DNA from: an uncultured Lachnospiraceae bacterium
GTDB lineage: Bacteria; Bacillota; Clostridia; Lachnospirales; Lachnospiraceae
Direction of reading: 5' to 3'
Length of the DNA stretch: 64,000 bases
Assembly (NCBI GenBank): GCA_910579505.1
Contig: CAJTTZ010000002.1
Location: forward strand, 186,001-250,000
Part shown: positions 7,993-17,220 of the stretch, in pieces
How positions within the stretch are numbered: the first letter of the stretch is position 1
Layout of the letters: the number at the start of each line of letters is the position of its first letter
Notes under the pieces: generated by a model
Told to the model about the DNA's origin: nothing
What the model saw: the letters and a program-made list of their open reading frames with translations, nothing else
Databases searched by the model: none
Translations under genes and position numbers: made by a program

Positions 7993-8922
7993 TCACATTC
8001 GCCAATATTCCCTGTTGGAGGAACATGCCATCACTAGACGCACCGGCAGCCGCCGGTACCGTTTCCCCATCAGGTACCCCATGTACTTAAATCCACTCTG
8101 TATAATAACGCCCGGTATTTTATCCCACATTCCCTTTTTCTTCAGATGCGCCACGGTGCTCTTCACTAATCGGATACCCTCCGACTCCGAAGGGTAAGCG
8201 GCGAATACCTCCGGGTGGTCAGCCTGTGAGACACCCAGGTCAAAATTCCTTCTAAACTGCTGCCTGTATGTGTAATTATGGGAATGGTATACCTTTGCCT
8301 GCGCCGCGTAGGCAATACAAAAGCCTGCCTCCACCGCCTTGGCTGCATAGAGCATATCTTCATTAAAGATCGCCCGGTTCACAAAACCGCCCAGCTGATC
8401 AAAAATATCCCTCCTGTATGCCGCGCAGACATTGGAGCAGAAAAAAGTCTTGACGCCAAGCTCAGAAAGATCCTCCTTCGTCTTTACGCGGGACTGCTCG
8501 GGATAGTTAAACCGCCTCGTGTACCGCTCCGCCTCACTGCTGTCCCTGTCGGGAAGCTGTCTGGCATATGCCGCCGCCACCTTCTCTCCCCGCAGGCTCT
8601 CCAAAAGCCGCTCCACCAGGTACTCATCCGCCGGCATGGCATCCTGCGTCATCATCACAAACACATCAGCGTCCGAGAGCTTCACTCCCTGGTTCCTCGT
8701 CCGCCCATGGTCAAACTCCCTCTTTGACAGATGCTTCACTGTTATATTATGATTCTCCCTTTCCAAGGTAGTACCGTAAAGCAGTCTGTCCAGATATTTC
8801 TGCTCCGTATTCATAAGAATAATACGGTTAACAGGCACTGTCTGCGCCTGTAATTTCTCTATCATCGTCAAAAACCTGCGATCAGGCTTGTAGACGGGAA
8901 TAATCACGTCCACTTTCTCCAC
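7993..8922 (-). CDS. Family 2 glycosyltransferase, rhamnosyltransferase-like
   Basis: This is a 309-residue GT-A fold enzyme beginning MEKVDVIIPVYKPDRR, with a nucleotide-sugar binding core. FVMMTQDAMP stands where the DXD-like motif sits, and FNEDMLYAAKAVEAGF fits the acceptor/base region. Family members often transfer deoxyhexoses such as rhamnose from dTDP sugars in wall polysaccharide synthesis. That matches the rml genes in this window, but the linkage is not predictable. The GTG at 8922 is chosen because GGAGG sits eight bases upstream; an ATG at 8982 would start inside a terminator hairpin. It lies between the LCP gene and glmS. Confidence 0.82.
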   Translation of the reverse strand: MEKVDVIIPVYKPDRRFLTMIEKLQAQTVPVNRIILMNTEQKYLDRLLYGTTLERENHNITVKHLSKREFDHGRTRNQGVKLSDADVFVMMTQDAMPADEYLVERLLESLRGEKVAAAYARQLPDRDSSEAERYTRRFNYPEQSRVKTKEDLSELGVKTFFCSNVCAAYRRDIFDQLGGFVNRAIFNEDMLYAAKAVEAGFCIAYAAQAKVYHSHNYTYRQQFRRNFDLGVSQADHPEVFAAYPSESEGIRLVKSTVAHLKKKGMWDKIPGVIIQSGFKYMGYLMGKRYRRLPVRLVMACSSNREYWRM

Positions 8923-8964
8923 TCGTCTTTCCTCCGCCCTCTGACTTTGTTTATACACGCATTG

Positions 8965-8989
8965 AAGGGGCCTGTGAAACAAGCCCCTT
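8965..8989 (-). terminator. Hairpin between LCP gene and glycosyltransferase
   Basis: AAGGGGC (8965-8971) and GCCCCTT (8983-8989) pair, extendable by TG/CA with one mismatch. It lies six bases past the LCP stop codon. The A-rich flank is on the upstream side for the minus strand, and the T-rich run follows only on the plus strand. It may therefore be a partial terminator with readthrough into the downstream GT2. Confidence 0.5.
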
Positions 8990-8994
8990 TGCTT

Positions 8995-10164
8995 TTATTT
9001 CGTCAAATATCCATTTGTTTCCTCGTAAATTTTCTCACTGCACTTTTTGACTGTCTCGGACGGCTCGTAGTCGCTTGCGTCAAACAGGAACTCGTGCAGC
9101 CATCTGACATTGTCCTCCAGACTGGTCGGGATAACACATGACCCCTTCGATCCGATCGTACCCGTCTGTCTCATGCTCTCCTGCGGGAAACCATCTGTCT
9201 CCGTAATCTGGTAAGATCCCACATCGCCCAGCATATCCACTATTTCAGAAAGATCCAGAGATGTGTACACCTCTCCAAATACGGAGTTGGCTGTCTCAGT
9301 AAGCTTCGGCAGCGACGCCTTCTTTGCCTGGTCCGCAACTGCGGAAAGCACCTCCCTCTGCCTCTCTGCACGCTTAAAATCATCTCCCGCCGTATAGCGG
9401 ATCCGGCAGTAGCCTGTGGCCTGTAAGCCGTCAAGACGCTGGTATCCTGTTTCCGTCACCGGCGTATACTCTCTCTTCAAGTCCTCCGCAATACAGAGCT
9501 GATAGTTATTCAGGTGGCTGATCTCCGACTCGTCCACCTCGATATCCACGCCGCCCAGCGCATCTATGGCATCCGTCAGTCCTGCAAATCCGACTGTCAC
9601 GAAATCCGTGATATTCATATCCAGATTCATGTTTAACATGTTGATAGCCTGCTCGGGACCGCCCTTTGCGTAAGCCGCGTTACATTTATTATACGAATCG
9701 TTGCTCAGGTTCAGGTATGTGTCGCGGTATACAGATACCAGCTTACATTCTCCCGTATCCAGATTGATGGAAGCGATCATAATCGTGTCGCTCCGGGTAT
9801 TCTTTGTCAGCGCGCCCGTTGTGGAATCCACACCGAAGAGGGCAATGTTCCGATACCCCTTCATCGTCGTTTCCTGCGCCTCCTGCACGGTCTTGTTGAT
9901 AATAATATCCTTCTCCTTAAGTTCCACCTTTCCGCTTCCCGTACCGGCAAGAACCGCATAGAGCACTACCACCGCTATCAGCAGGATAATAATCTCTATG
10001 ATAAAAAGAATGATTCGCCTGCGCTGCTTTTTCGCCTGCGCCTTCTTTCCTGATTTCTTTTTACTGGAACTCTTCTTCCCGGAAGAGCTGCCGCCTTTCC
10101 CGGAAGATTTCTTTCTGGGTCTTATTTCTTCATCATCGTAGTCGTCATCATATCTTTTCGCCAT
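8995..10164 (-). CDS. LytR-CpsA-Psr (LCP) family glycopolymer ligase
   Basis: LCP enzymes transfer undecaprenyl-pyrophosphate-linked glycopolymers onto peptidoglycan outside the membrane. This 389-residue protein has a Lys/Ser-rich basic cytoplasmic tail (residues 14-50), one membrane helix (about 51-73) and an extracellular LCP domain. Conserved elements are the RSDTIMIAS block, SVYRDTYL, INALGGV-type region (DAIDALGGVDIEV) and the GDDFKRAERQR motif with the Arg residues that bind pyrophosphate. The ATG at 10164 follows GGGAG by eight bases; longer reading from 10242 lacks a site. A near-consensus promoter lies upstream at 10266-10293. Its place among glycosyltransferases suggests it attaches the polysaccharide made here. 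Confidence 0.93.
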   Translation of the reverse strand: MAKRYDDDYDDEEIRPRKKSSGKGGSSSGKKSSSKKKSGKKAQAKKQRRRIILFIIEIIILLIAVVVLYAVLAGTGSGKVELKEKDIIINKTVQEAQETTMKGYRNIALFGVDSTTGALTKNTRSDTIMIASINLDTGECKLVSVYRDTYLNLSNDSYNKCNAAYAKGGPEQAINMLNMNLDMNITDFVTVGFAGLTDAIDALGGVDIEVDESEISHLNNYQLCIAEDLKREYTPVTETGYQRLDGLQATGYCRIRYTAGDDFKRAERQREVLSAVADQAKKASLPKLTETANSVFGEVYTSLDLSEIVDMLGDVGSYQITETDGFPQESMRQTGTIGSKGSCVIPTSLEDNVRWLHEFLFDASDYEPSETVKKCSEKIYEETNGYLTK

Positions 10165-10265
10165 ACTCTGTGCTCCCTCAGTCTCTGATCCAATTTCAAA
10201 AGTCCGTTTTTTCATTTTGTCACATATTGTCCAAAAAAGCAAGTTTTAGTGGACATTCTTATAAG

Positions 10266-10293
10266 ATTATACTACATCTTGATATAATTGCAA
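10266..10293 (-). promoter_or_regulatory. Sigma-A-type promoter for LCP gene
   Basis: On the minus strand, TTGCAA (10288-10293) is followed after 16 bases by TATAAT (10266-10271), about 100 bases upstream of the LCP ATG. Confidence 0.65.
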
Positions 10294-10351
10294 TATCATT
10301 CCCACTTTCTTCCGAAAGTCTTTCATAATTCTTAAGATTTTAGTATCTCTT

Positions 10352-11761
10352 CTAATAGGCATTTTTATTGATAAAACCTCTGAAAATCGTGAGAAACATA
10401 ATCTTGATGTCAAAAGACATCGTCCAGTTCTCAATATAAAAAATATCGAACTCTATCCTTCTTTTTATGGAAGTATCGCCACGGTAGCCGTTGATCTGCG
10501 CCCAGCCCGTAAGGCCCGGCCTGACCTGATGCTTGACCATATAGCGCGGAATCTCCTCCTTAAACTGCTCCACAAACTGCGGTCTTTCGGGTCTGGGGCC
10601 CACCACGCTCATATCACCCTTTAAAATATTAAAAAGCTGGGGCAGCTCGTCTATGCTCGTCCTTCTCAAAAACTTTCCGACCTTCGTGACGCGTGGATCA
10701 TCCTTCGTCGTCCATCCCTTTTTCTCCGCGGACGGTTTCTGTACCTCCATGGTGCGGAACTTGTACATGCGGAAGGGCTTATTGTGCAGACCGATCCGCT
10801 CCTGCTTAAAGATGACCGGGCCTCTTGATGTACAGCCGACGGCGATGGCGGAAACAATCATCACGGGCGACGCCACCACAAGTCCGATCAGGGACACCAG
10901 AATATCTACGATCCGCTTCATCCACCAGTTCAAGGTGTTTGTGAGCGGCACATAACGAATATTGATAACCGGCAGCCCCATCAGGTCCTCGGTGTAGGGG
11001 CGGCTCGGGAACAGACTGTTGTAATCCGGAATAAACTTCGTGTGGACGCCGGATTTCTCGCACAGATCCACAATATGTTCCAGATTGTCGTAATCCTTCA
11101 ACGACAGGGTAATCGCTATCTCGTCCAGCTTGTTTTCCGGGAGAATATAGAGAAGGTTTTCAATAGACCCCACCACCTTTACACCCTTATATAGCGTACC
11201 GGCGGGCACATGGTCGTCCAGAATGCCCCGCACCACATACCCCCACTGGGGATTGGCGTTGATTCGTTTGATATATTCTTCCGTGGCACGTGAATAGCCA
11301 ACCAGCAGAATATATTTCAGATTGTAACCTTTTTCCCGGAAATACTGCAGAAGAATACGGATAAGAGAACGCCCCAGCGTGGTCAGTACGATGTTGATGC
11401 CATAAAACATCGCCATCATGGTACGTGAAAAGTGGATCTGCGCGACCATGTACCAGCCCGCCATCAGCACCACCATGCCCACGGTATTCGCCTGAAAGAT
11501 ATTCAAAATCTCGTATCGGTGAACGGTCGCCCGCTTGGGCGTATAGAGATTAAATGCATAATACAAAATGAGATAGCCCGGCACGATGAAATAGAGCATC
11601 TCAAAATAGGTGCTCATGTCAAGGGCGCCGACATTAGGGTTGGAGTCCGAAAACGGGCTTGCAAACTTCAGATACCAAGCCAGCGTATAGGACGCCGCTA
11701 TCACCACGGCATCCAGCACAACGTGCAGTCTGTTGAAATATTTCTGGTTATCTTTTATCAT
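10352..11761 (-). CDS. Polyprenyl-phosphate sugar phosphotransferase (WbaP/EpsE-like)
   Basis: This 469-residue integral membrane enzyme starts glycan assembly by transferring a sugar-1-phosphate to undecaprenyl phosphate. Four or five N-terminal membrane helices (residues 12-130) are followed by a CoA-binding-like Rossmann domain (YILLVGYSRATEEYIKRI, about 150-240). A re-entrant/membrane helix at about 280-310 precedes the catalytic Bac_transf domain. Catalytic-domain landmarks are FKQERIGLHNKPFRMYKFRT, DELPQLFNILKGDMSVVGPR and RPGLTGWAQINGYRG. It is full length. No strong ribosome binding site is visible before the ATG. It lies between the DUF58-transglutaminase fusion and the LCP gene. The primed sugar (glucose, galactose or an amino sugar) cannot be read from sequence. 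Confidence 0.93.
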   Translation of the reverse strand: MIKDNQKYFNRLHVVLDAVVIAASYTLAWYLKFASPFSDSNPNVGALDMSTYFEMLYFIVPGYLILYYAFNLYTPKRATVHRYEILNIFQANTVGMVVLMAGWYMVAQIHFSRTMMAMFYGINIVLTTLGRSLIRILLQYFREKGYNLKYILLVGYSRATEEYIKRINANPQWGYVVRGILDDHVPAGTLYKGVKVVGSIENLLYILPENKLDEIAITLSLKDYDNLEHIVDLCEKSGVHTKFIPDYNSLFPSRPYTEDLMGLPVINIRYVPLTNTLNWWMKRIVDILVSLIGLVVASPVMIVSAIAVGCTSRGPVIFKQERIGLHNKPFRMYKFRTMEVQKPSAEKKGWTTKDDPRVTKVGKFLRRTSIDELPQLFNILKGDMSVVGPRPERPQFVEQFKEEIPRYMVKHQVRPGLTGWAQINGYRGDTSIKRRIEFDIFYIENWTMSFDIKIMFLTIFRGFINKNAY

Positions 11762-11849
11762 AATCAGTCTACGCTCTACGCGTTTTTAACACATTTTATC
11801 CATAATGCCATCTCATGGTTATCATACTCTGCTTACGCCATAATTATTT

Positions 11850-14800
11850 TTATTTTACAATAAACCGTCGAAAAATACAACCGCCACAATCCGACAACCG
11901 CCTAATGCGCCTCAGCTCCCCGCAGAGCCTGTCACAGTCGTACCCGGTCTCCTCTGCAAAAAACGCCTGATAAAGCGCTTTCTCCTGCTCCTCGCCAATC
12001 TCTGCGCCGCAGTTCTCCTTCATCCATGTGATCTGCTCTCTCAGGGTGCGCTGCGCTTGAAAATTCCCGTTTTTCTTTGCGGCCGCCCTCTGCAGCCGCC
12101 CATACTCAAGTTTCACGCGTTCCCTGCCTGACAAATGTCTCTCTTTCTCTTTTCGGATCATTCCGACTGCCATAAATAATGCGGCCGCGATGAGGAATGC
12201 TGCCAAAACTGCATAAACCATGACTCCCAGCGCATTTTCAAGATATGTGCCGAAAGCATTTTCTCCAAGAGAAAGCTCTGTTTCACCGCCTTCGCTCCCC
12301 ATAAATACATCCCAGAAAGAAACGGTTTCCTCCTCATGGGACGCCGGCGTTGGGTCCACAACAATCCATCCCCTCTCGCTGTCGTATATCTCTACCCACG
12401 CGTGGGCGTAAGCTTCCGGAATCTCTATCTCAATAAGCGCCGTCTCTCCTATCTCAGAAAAGCCCGTATAATAGTCGTCATAATCAGCGCCTTCCACCAG
12501 CTCGCCGTTCTCGGCAACAGCCGCATATGAAAAGGCATATCCTTCCACATAACGCGCCGGAACGCCCATCTGCCTGAAAAGCATGGTGGCCGCCGACGCA
12601 AAATGCGCGCAGTACCCCTTTTTGCTCTCCAGCAGAAAATGTGATATATAATCGGGATTTCCATAATAAAACCCCGGTCTTAACGTATAATTATAGTTTT
12701 CTTCAAAATACGTTACAATCTGCTGCGCAATCTCCTCCTCCGTTCCCGCGAAACCGGCCTCCTCACATATTTGGCGGACTGCTGTTTCACAGCTTGCCGG
12801 CACATCCAGATACCTTATATACGGCTTGCCTTCAAACAGCAGCGTAGTCTTTCCGTTATCGGGATAATAGCGATAAGAAAACGTACCGTCCTCCTCTTTG
12901 ATATTGCAGTAATCCGTATAATATGGCCTGTACTCGAACGTATCTTCTACATCGGCCTTCTCCACCTCCATGATGCCTGCCCCCTGGTATACTTCGCCGT
13001 GGGTCTCTTCAAACTGATGCTGCCTGCTGTACAGTGACATCTCCATATTTCCGTCTTCCGGCGCTTCCATTTCCGCTTCCGTCCATGAGGTCCCGATATA
13101 ATCCACTCCCGTAAAAGCCTTCAAATATACGGGGTTATAGCTATACGGCGTATACCTGACAATCAGCGCCGTCTCATAGCCGGGCATGACGGCGGAGCCT
13201 TTGCTCAGCCTGCCGCCGTTTACCCCCGAACCCGCGGTATCCTGCGGAAACAAAGCCCGCATACCATACCGGGCAAAACTCTCCATCGCCTTTGCGGACG
13301 CCTCTTTCGCCCTGCTCCCTGGCACTGTGCGGGTATAGCCCTGTTCCGGTATGATAAACGTCACAGCCCCCACAAACAATGCGACTGCCGCCGCCGTCAC
13401 GGGAAGAGTGTAACGCATCTGCCCTGAGATACGCCCCCTGCCGTAAGACAGCATCATGACCGACGCATACCCGGTCAGCAGAAAGATCATATACAGCAGA
13501 GGCGGCGAGCACTCAAAATACATCGGCAGGACATATGGCGTCAACGTCAAAAGCATTACCTTTGGAAGCGTACATTTGTTATGCAGTTGTATATTCAGTA
13601 AAATGATCCCTACCATACCTAAGAATATGGCAAAGGTCGTCACTGCCAGATATCTGTCCTCAACTACCAGTGCATATTCCATACCGGCAGACAGGCCAAA
13701 ATAATCCCTTGCCACATCAAAAATGCGGTTGAGTATGTAATAGTATCCGTTGTTTATCACCCAGTAATTCGTAACCGCAATGTATAAATACAGCAAAAAA
13801 GCAAGCAGCGTCGTAAGATTGACAAGCCATTTTTTCTCCGTCTCGTCTATCGCACTGAATGCAAAGGCAAGCGAAAAAAACGTAAACATGCATAAACCTG
13901 AATGAAACTCGATCTCAAATGCGGCCAGAAATCCGCCAACCGATCCATAGACGATCAGAAACAGCAGAAACGTCCTTGCCAGCGCCGCGATAAAATCATA
14001 CTTACCGCCATCCTGCGTCTGTGCAAGGCGCAGAGATTTTGTCGTTGTCCTGTCAGGAGAAGACAAGTCCCCGCTTCTCCCGCTCCCGATTAACGGCCGG
14101 CATAATAGATATTGCTCCGCGGGATGCTCAATGGCCATCTGCGCCTCCACGGTACCGGGAACGTGGATGCCGTCTGCACTCAAAATCTCTCCAAGCACAT
14201 TCTCAAGCTCGCCGGATTCCGCGATATACCGGCTGCAAAGCTGCTGACTGCCGCCCTGCCAGAACAGTTGAACCGGATATTCCTTGGAGAGCAGAAGTCT
14301 GCACATGCCGTACAAAAACTCCATCAGCGCATCGTTCTCATCCGCATTGTCCCCCAGCGGCAGCAGCACGTTGACCTTTTCTTTCCCGGCAGCCATACGC
14401 TCCCGCACCATCATTTTGTCCTGTTTCGCCGATAACTTCCAATGGATATTTTTCAGCTCGTCGCCCGCCGCATACTCCCTGATCTCATAATCGGGATTGT
14501 ACTCCACTCCCCGCTTCCTGCTCTCGTTCTCTTTCGGAAACCCTTCTATGCAGGAATACCGTTCTTCCGTTTCTTCCCCGTCCGCAAATACAGTCCATAC
14601 CAGTACTTCCCCGTCTTCTGCCTCCCGGTATGTCAAATAAAACAAATGCAGGAAATCATATACCCTGCATTCTTCCACACTTATCCTGAGCAGTCCTGCG
14701 TAGCGGCTGTTTATGGCGCACCGAATTTTCCCCACTTTTCCGGGAGCTGCCCACAATTTTTCCCTTTTCTCCTCTATACTACCCGCGAAAACATTTTCGC

Positions 14801-15095
14801 AGCGGTACGTCACATCAAGCGAAAGCCCCGTAAAACGCAGCGGATTTGCAAAACAGATATCAATCTCAATATCCGTATTTTTTCCCACCCGGTGATGAGG
14901 CGCCGCAATCTCCGCCCGCATCCTGCCGCGGACATGCCATAAACTGAGCACGGAAATTATAACACCCGTTATCATTAGCAGTATCGCCACAAAAAGGAGA
15001 TAGCTTCCAAAAAAGCGCCACATCCATATGAGAATGGCAGCTGCCACGAGAAATCCGATTGTTCCTTTTATGTTCAGCCGCAGCCTCTTATCCAT
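11850..15095 (-). CDS. DUF58 - membrane - transglutaminase fusion protein
   Basis: This 1081-residue membrane protein joins two parts that are usually separate genes. Residues 1-60 hold two membrane helices, followed by a DUF58 module with the signature EYAAGDELKNIHWKLSAK (about 208-225). Residues 370-580 contain about six to eight membrane helices. An extracellular region ends in a transglutaminase-like domain with Cys829 (KKGYCAHFAS), His898 (YAHAWVEIYD) and Asp914 (VVDPTP), a complete triad. A last helix lies near 945-975. The ATG at 15095 shares its A with the TGA of the upstream moxR-type gene, implying translational coupling. Together they form the MoxR/DUF58/TgpA-type system, whose substrate in Gram-positives is not established; wall crosslinking or protein maturation are possibilities. 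Confidence 0.88.
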   Translation of the reverse strand: MDKRLRLNIKGTIGFLVAAAILIWMWRFFGSYLLFVAILLMITGVIISVLSLWHVRGRMRAEIAAPHHRVGKNTDIEIDICFANPLRFTGLSLDVTYRCENVFAGSIEEKREKLWAAPGKVGKIRCAINSRYAGLLRISVEECRVYDFLHLFYLTYREAEDGEVLVWTVFADGEETEERYSCIEGFPKENESRKRGVEYNPDYEIREYAAGDELKNIHWKLSAKQDKMMVRERMAAGKEKVNVLLPLGDNADENDALMEFLYGMCRLLLSKEYPVQLFWQGGSQQLCSRYIAESGELENVLGEILSADGIHVPGTVEAQMAIEHPAEQYLLCRPLIGSGRSGDLSSPDRTTTKSLRLAQTQDGGKYDFIAALARTFLLFLIVYGSVGGFLAAFEIEFHSGLCMFTFFSLAFAFSAIDETEKKWLVNLTTLLAFLLYLYIAVTNYWVINNGYYYILNRIFDVARDYFGLSAGMEYALVVEDRYLAVTTFAIFLGMVGIILLNIQLHNKCTLPKVMLLTLTPYVLPMYFECSPPLLYMIFLLTGYASVMMLSYGRGRISGQMRYTLPVTAAAVALFVGAVTFIIPEQGYTRTVPGSRAKEASAKAMESFARYGMRALFPQDTAGSGVNGGRLSKGSAVMPGYETALIVRYTPYSYNPVYLKAFTGVDYIGTSWTEAEMEAPEDGNMEMSLYSRQHQFEETHGEVYQGAGIMEVEKADVEDTFEYRPYYTDYCNIKEEDGTFSYRYYPDNGKTTLLFEGKPYIRYLDVPASCETAVRQICEEAGFAGTEEEIAQQIVTYFEENYNYTLRPGFYYGNPDYISHFLLESKKGYCAHFASAATMLFRQMGVPARYVEGYAFSYAAVAENGELVEGADYDDYYTGFSEIGETALIEIEIPEAYAHAWVEIYDSERGWIVVDPTPASHEEETVSFWDVFMGSEGGETELSLGENAFGTYLENALGVMVYAVLAAFLIAAALFMAVGMIRKEKERHLSGRERVKLEYGRLQRAAAKKNGNFQAQRTLREQITWMKENCGAEIGEEQEKALYQAFFAEETGYDCDRLCGELRRIRRLSDCGGCIFRRFIVK

Positions 15096-16021
15096 CAAAC
15101 TGCATGTATCCTTTCCGTAATCCTCATAATCATATCCGACACACCCAGGCCCTCGGCTCTCGCGTGGGCGCTCAGCCGAATACGGTGCCTCCACACATCG
15201 TCTATCACACAGAGCACATCCTCTGGGACAACATAGTCTCCGCCCCGCATCATTGCCATTGCCCTTGCCATCTTAAGAAGCGCTATGCTGCCGCGTGGGC
15301 TTACCCCGAGCGCAATACGCGGCTCTCTTCTCGTCTCTTCCGTCAGATTGATGATATACTCGTGAATCCTGTCGTCCACATGCAGCGTTTCCGTCTGTGC
15401 GCGCAGCTCCATCAGGCGATTCACCGTAATCACGCTCCCGACCCGGTCCAGCCCCTGCCCCACGCTGCCTTTCAGGATATCCAGGGCTGCGGCATGGGAA
15501 GGATATCCCATACTCAGGCATATCAAAAAACGGTCGAGCTGGGATTCCGGCAAAAGCTGTGTTCCCGACGACCCAAAAGGGTTCTCCGTGGCTATGACCG
15601 TAAACGGAAGAGACAGCGGATAAGACACGCCATCCACAGTGACCTTGGACTCCTCCATCACCTCCAGCAGCGCAGACTGCGTCTTCGAAGAAGTACGGTT
15701 CAGCTCGTCCGCCAGAAAGAGGTTACAGAATACCGCGCCCTTTTTATACTCAAATTCCCCCGTCGCGCTGTTATACATGGTAAATCCGACGATATCGCTC
15801 GGCAGCACATCCGGCGTAAACTGCATTCTCTTACAGGAAAGCTCCATGGCTTTCCCCAGGGCCATGGCAAGAGTGGTCTTGCCGACGCCCGGTATGTCCT
15901 CAAGCAGCACATGCCCGCCCGCAAGGATCGCGGCAAGCGCCTTGCGTATCACCCAGTCCTTGCCCTTCACGACCTTATTCACTTCGGCGACAACCTGTTC
16001 CAGCTCCTGATGCACGCTCAT
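15095..16021 (-). CDS. MoxR-family AAA+ ATPase
   Basis: This is a 308-residue MoxR-type chaperone ATPase (AAA_3). It has Walker A EDIPGVGKTTLA, Walker B FLADELNRTSSKTQ, sensor I VIATENPFGSSGT and the C-terminal lid with PRGSIALLKMARA. Such ATPases are thought to act on partner DUF58/VWA proteins during assembly of envelope systems. AAAGGAATT precedes the ATG, and the gene overlaps the next start by one base. The partner encoded immediately downstream carries both DUF58 and transglutaminase domains. Confidence 0.93.
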   Translation of the reverse strand: MSVHQELEQVVAEVNKVVKGKDWVIRKALAAILAGGHVLLEDIPGVGKTTLAMALGKAMELSCKRMQFTPDVLPSDIVGFTMYNSATGEFEYKKGAVFCNLFLADELNRTSSKTQSALLEVMEESKVTVDGVSYPLSLPFTVIATENPFGSSGTQLLPESQLDRFLICLSMGYPSHAAALDILKGSVGQGLDRVGSVITVNRLMELRAQTETLHVDDRIHEYIINLTEETRREPRIALGVSPRGSIALLKMARAMAMMRGGDYVVPEDVLCVIDDVWRHRIRLSAHARAEGLGVSDMIMRITERIHAV

Positions 16022-16073
16022 AATTCCTTTCTATAGGTAATTGCAATATGAAAATATGATTGTCTTTTTGCAC

Positions 16074-16100
16074 ATTGTATCATATAAAGTTCCCAGACAA
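16074..16100 (-). promoter_or_regulatory. Possible promoter for moxR-DUF58 operon
   Basis: TTGTCT (16095-16100) and TACAAT (16074-16079) are separated by 15 bases, with TG one base before the -10 box (TGATACAAT). The spacer is short, but the extended -10 element could compensate. It lies 53 bases before the moxR ATG. Confidence 0.35.
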
Positions 16101-16101
16101 C

Positions 16102-17127
16102 CTACAAACGGATACGATACCACAGGTTCCGCCACAGTTCCCACTGGATCCTGCAATAAGCGGGAAAGCGAGATCGCACAAAACGCACCCGCTTTGCCCT
16201 GCCTTCCTCCGAGCCGGCAAGGCGAAGCCCCTCCGCCGTTCCCTGCAGCCAGCTCTTTACCAGTCCTTTTTTCAGAAAAAAGAGCGTCTTGACCAGAAAG
16301 CCCGCAAGCAGAAACGGGAAATTTAAGAGAATCTGCACAGGCGGCATATTCTTATAAACGAGATATACGCTGTTTTTTGCGGACAGCTTCACCTTAAAGT
16401 CGTTATGGCGGGAGCCGGAAACGCCGCTTCCCGCATGGCGCACAACCGCCTCCGGCACGTAGAGATTGCGATAGCCGTATATTCTGGCGCGGTAGCCGAT
16501 ATCCACATCTTCCAGATACGCGAAATGGTTCTCATCCAGCATCCCTATTTTCCCAAGGATGCTCCTGCGGTAAATACAGGCGCCCCCGCAGGCGCTGAAA
16601 ACCTCCCGCGGCTGCCCATAGTCCGCCGCCGGCTTGTCCTTTCCCACAGCGAAAGCCCAGCCCAGCGCACAGTAATAGTCCCCCGCGTCGTCAATCATCT
16701 CCGGGCGGTACATATTCACCATCCGCGCCGCTCCCGAAAAGGCTCTTTTGTCCCTGTCAAGCGCCTTTTCCAGCGCACGGACGAACCCCGGCTCCACGGC
16801 CGTGTCGTTGTTCAGTAAAATAACATATGGCGTTTTATCTTTGCCGCTCTCCTCAATCCCCCGGTTCACCGCCCCGCAGAAGCCGTAATTCTTGTCCAGA
16901 GAAATCACCTGCACATGCGGAAATTTTTCCTGCACAAGCTCCCTGCTCCCGTCCGCAGACCCATTGTCCACCACGATCACCCGTGCGGGTTCCCCCGCCA
17001 GAGAAGCAAGGCAGTTCTCAATATATTTAATCCCGTTATAATTCGGAATGATAATCGTCGAGCGGACTCCGCCGTCCCCGATCTTATCCCGGCGGGGCTC
17101 CGCTTCTTTCTTATTTACATATGGCAT
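16102..17127 (-). CDS. Family 2 glycosyltransferase, WbbL/rhamnosyltransferase-like
   Basis: This 341-residue GT2 enzyme has the GT-A start STIIIPNYNGIKYIENCL, the sugar-nucleotide region VIVVDNGSADGS and the metal-binding motif LLNNDTAV. The acceptor-side block FAYLEDVDIGYRARIYGY is typical of WbbL-like rhamnosyltransferases. A hydrophobic segment near residues 270-292 suggests peripheral or monotopic membrane contact. GAGGAAAG lies seven bases before the ATG. It follows another GT2 gene on the same strand with a 93-base gap containing an inverted repeat. The sugar specificity is inferred from similarity and from rml genes elsewhere in the window. Confidence 0.88.
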   Translation of the reverse strand: MPYVNKKEAEPRRDKIGDGGVRSTIIIPNYNGIKYIENCLASLAGEPARVIVVDNGSADGSRELVQEKFPHVQVISLDKNYGFCGAVNRGIEESGKDKTPYVILLNNDTAVEPGFVRALEKALDRDKRAFSGAARMVNMYRPEMIDDAGDYYCALGWAFAVGKDKPAADYGQPREVFSACGGACIYRRSILGKIGMLDENHFAYLEDVDIGYRARIYGYRNLYVPEAVVRHAGSGVSGSRHNDFKVKLSAKNSVYLVYKNMPPVQILLNFPFLLAGFLVKTLFFLKKGLVKSWLQGTAEGLRLAGSEEGRAKRVRFVRSRFPAYCRIQWELWRNLWYRIRL

Positions 17128-17155
17128 TTTACTTTCCTCGTTTCAATACGTTCGC

Positions 17156-17210
17156 CACAGGTAAGCGCGAAACTCCTCATAATCCTATATCAGTTGCGCA
17201 CTTACCTGTG
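17156..17210. repeat. Inverted repeat between two GT2 genes
   Basis: CACAGGTAAG (17156-17165) and CTTACCTGTG (17201-17210) are perfect inverse complements, and a further GCG/CGC pairs inside after one mismatch. The loop is 35 bases. There is no T-run, so this may be an mRNA processing or attenuating structure rather than a simple terminator. Confidence 0.5.
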
Positions 17211-17220
17211 CCATTCGTCA

